NCBI GenBank assembly: GCA_001563325.1
Contig: LRSK01000194.1
Location: forward strand, 1-14,887
Length of the DNA stretch: 14,887 nucleotides
Source of the DNA: Candidatus Thorarchaeota archaeon SMTZ1-83
GTDB taxonomy: Archaea > Asgardarchaeota > Thorarchaeia > Thorarchaeales > Thorarchaeaceae
Reading direction: 5' to 3'
The first letter of the stretch is position 1. Each line of letters opens with the position of its first letter. The notes beneath the pieces were generated by a model that searched no databases, had not been told where the DNA came from, and was given only the letters and a program-made list of their open reading frames with translations. Shown here in pieces: positions 13,853-14,887 of the stretch. Position numbers and translations under genes: made by a program.

Positions 13853-14887
13853 ATGCTCAGCGATATCATATTTAGACGGGATGTCCGTATGAGAAACGTC
13901 AAGATTGCGGCAGTAACCATAGCTGTTGCACTGGTTGTGTTAGCACTTGTGGCACAACCAGTTTCGGCAAATCCTACAACTCGAAGACAGTCCCTCAGGG
14001 CGTATATAGATGAACAGTATGACAGTGCAGAGGGAGGTTATACTCACTCGGGATCTCAGACCTCATTTGTCGATTCAACATTTGGCGTCATATCAATTTT
14101 CGATGATTGGGACCTACTTGAAATCAGACCACCTATCATAGATTTCCTCAAAGTCAAGAACTTTACACAGAAGCTTCATTGGACGCTAGTCAGTGAAACA
14201 ACCGACAGATACGGAGGATTTGGAGAGTTCATTGCTGGATCTGTCAACCAAAAGAACGCATATGATGGCATTAATCTATTTGATCTCTTGAGCCAGAATA
14301 GATTGAGTGACATTCCTAACATTGAGCAAATTGAATTCAATGGAACAGCGGCGCTTTATTGGATCAACCAAACTCAGTCAGAGTCAGGAGGATTCTCTGA
14401 TACAGTCGGTGAGTCGCCTGACATAGTTTCAACATTCTATGCCCTCCATTCTATGGAGATAGCGCTGCAGACGTCTGAGGAGGACACATGGGAGAAGTGG
14501 CTATGGAACTCCACTGCGACTGCAGAGTGGATTCTTAGTTGCAGAATCGGAGATGGATTCAAGCTAAGTCCTGAATCGAATATAGCTGGAGTAACTGCAA
14601 CTGCAGCTGCAGTCTTGGCGCTTTCAATTCTCGGAGAAACTATCCCCAATCATCAAGGCATTGCTGACTGGATTTTGGATAAACAAGTGATTTCCAGCGA
14701 GTACGATCTCTTTGTGGGTGGCTTCCAGGAGAGCATTCTTACAAACGACACCAATTTGGCAAGTACATACTGGGCGCTTCGAGCACTTGATCTACTTGGA
14801 GGCATCGCATTAGTAGATGACGCCCTCGCCGCTAGATTCATTGTTGATTGCCAAGCTGTCGATGGTAGCTTTGGTCTTGTTCCTGAT
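13853..14887 (+). CDS. Secreted prenyltransferase-repeat (alpha/alpha toroid) protein, partial
   Basis: The frame is open to the right edge; 345 codons are seen. The start ATG 13853 has GGAG 5 bases upstream. ATG 13889 in the same frame has only a weak site but gives a more compact signal peptide (MRNVK, hydrophobic core, cleavage expected after QPVSA). The mature part has repeated units of the type seen in prenyltransferase/squalene-cyclase and complement-like alpha/alpha toroids: RYGGFGEF, ESGGFSDT followed by SPDIVSTFYALHSME, VGGFQES followed by NDTNLASTYWALRALDLL, and DGSFGLVPD at the edge. These are the GGF/[ST]T[YF]xAL signatures of PF00432-type repeats. The part seen shows no DXDD or DxxDx cyclase motif and no clear zinc-ligand set, so a binding, adhesion or glycan/peptidase-associated role outside the cell is as likely as catalysis. 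A candidate promoter is the AT-rich GTTAATAA at 13808-13815. Confidence 0.8.
   Translation, partial: MLSDIIFRRDVRMRNVKIAAVTIAVALVVLALVAQPVSANPTTRRQSLRAYIDEQYDSAEGGYTHSGSQTSFVDSTFGVISIFDDWDLLEIRPPIIDFLKVKNFTQKLHWTLVSETTDRYGGFGEFIAGSVNQKNAYDGINLFDLLSQNRLSDIPNIEQIEFNGTAALYWINQTQSESGGFSDTVGESPDIVSTFYALHSMEIALQTSEEDTWEKWLWNSTATAEWILSCRIGDGFKLSPESNIAGVTATAAAVLALSILGETIPNHQGIADWILDKQVISSEYDLFVGGFQESILTNDTNLASTYWALRALDLLGGIALVDDALAARFIVDCQAVDGSFGLVPD

Noticed and set aside
1..14887. tRNA/rRNA genes, CRISPR arrays, insertion sequences, integrases or toxin-antitoxin pairs
   Set aside because: I looked on both strands and saw no cloverleaf, spaced direct-repeat array, transposase motif or paired small genes to support any of these.

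Overview
The window looks like a chromosomal piece of an archaeon. The clearest evidence is a complete group II chaperonin (thermosome) gene with a Gly-Met tail. It is backed by a two-subunit 2-oxoacid:ferredoxin oxidoreductase, archaeal BRE/TATA-like promoter patches, and secreted proteins rich in N-X-S/T sequons. Shine-Dalgarno sites are strong and several genes start with TTG or GTG. The mix of chaperonin, secreted Ig-like and alpha/alpha-toroid proteins, and ferredoxin-based central metabolism would fit an Asgard archaeon such as Thorarchaeia, but that placement is inference from gene content only.

Layout. (1) 1-1921, minus: the N-terminal 640 residues of a large secreted, repeat-containing surface protein that runs off the left edge. 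(2) 2078-2880, plus: a DinB/YfiT-fold metal-binding protein and a 79-residue single-span membrane protein. (3) 2912-9338, minus: a tightly coupled five-gene operon, korA-korB-fumC-sdhA-sdhB. (4) 9339-10164: a regulatory-looking stretch holding a perfect 14-bp-stem hairpin, a second inverted repeat, a small membrane-anchored protein gene (minus), a 16-bp perfect palindrome and the thermosome promoter. (5) 10165-11826, plus: the thermosome subunit, followed by a hairpin-plus-T-tract terminator. (6) 11892-13762, plus: a BioD-like P-loop protein and thioredoxin reductase. (7) 13853-14887, plus: the start of a secreted alpha/alpha-toroid (prenyltransferase-repeat) protein that runs off the right edge.

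The metabolic core is the operon. KorAB interconverts a 2-oxoacid (probably 2-oxoglutarate) plus CoA with an acyl-CoA (succinyl-CoA) using ferredoxin. SdhAB interconverts succinate and fumarate, and FumC interconverts fumarate and malate. These steps form a malate-to-2-oxoglutarate arm of the TCA cycle that could run in either direction; only succinyl-CoA synthetase is missing from the set. No membrane-anchor subunit (SdhC/D/E) is encoded beside sdhAB: a convergent gene follows sdhB and fumC precedes sdhA. How SdhAB exchanges electrons is therefore an open question. No tRNA, rRNA, CRISPR array, insertion sequence or integrase was seen. I did not find a clear-cut new defence or mobile system. 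The best leads are the anchorless SdhAB inside a Kor-Fum-Sdh operon, the structured leader of that operon, the unassigned BioD-like protein next to TrxB, and the two secreted proteins at the edges.
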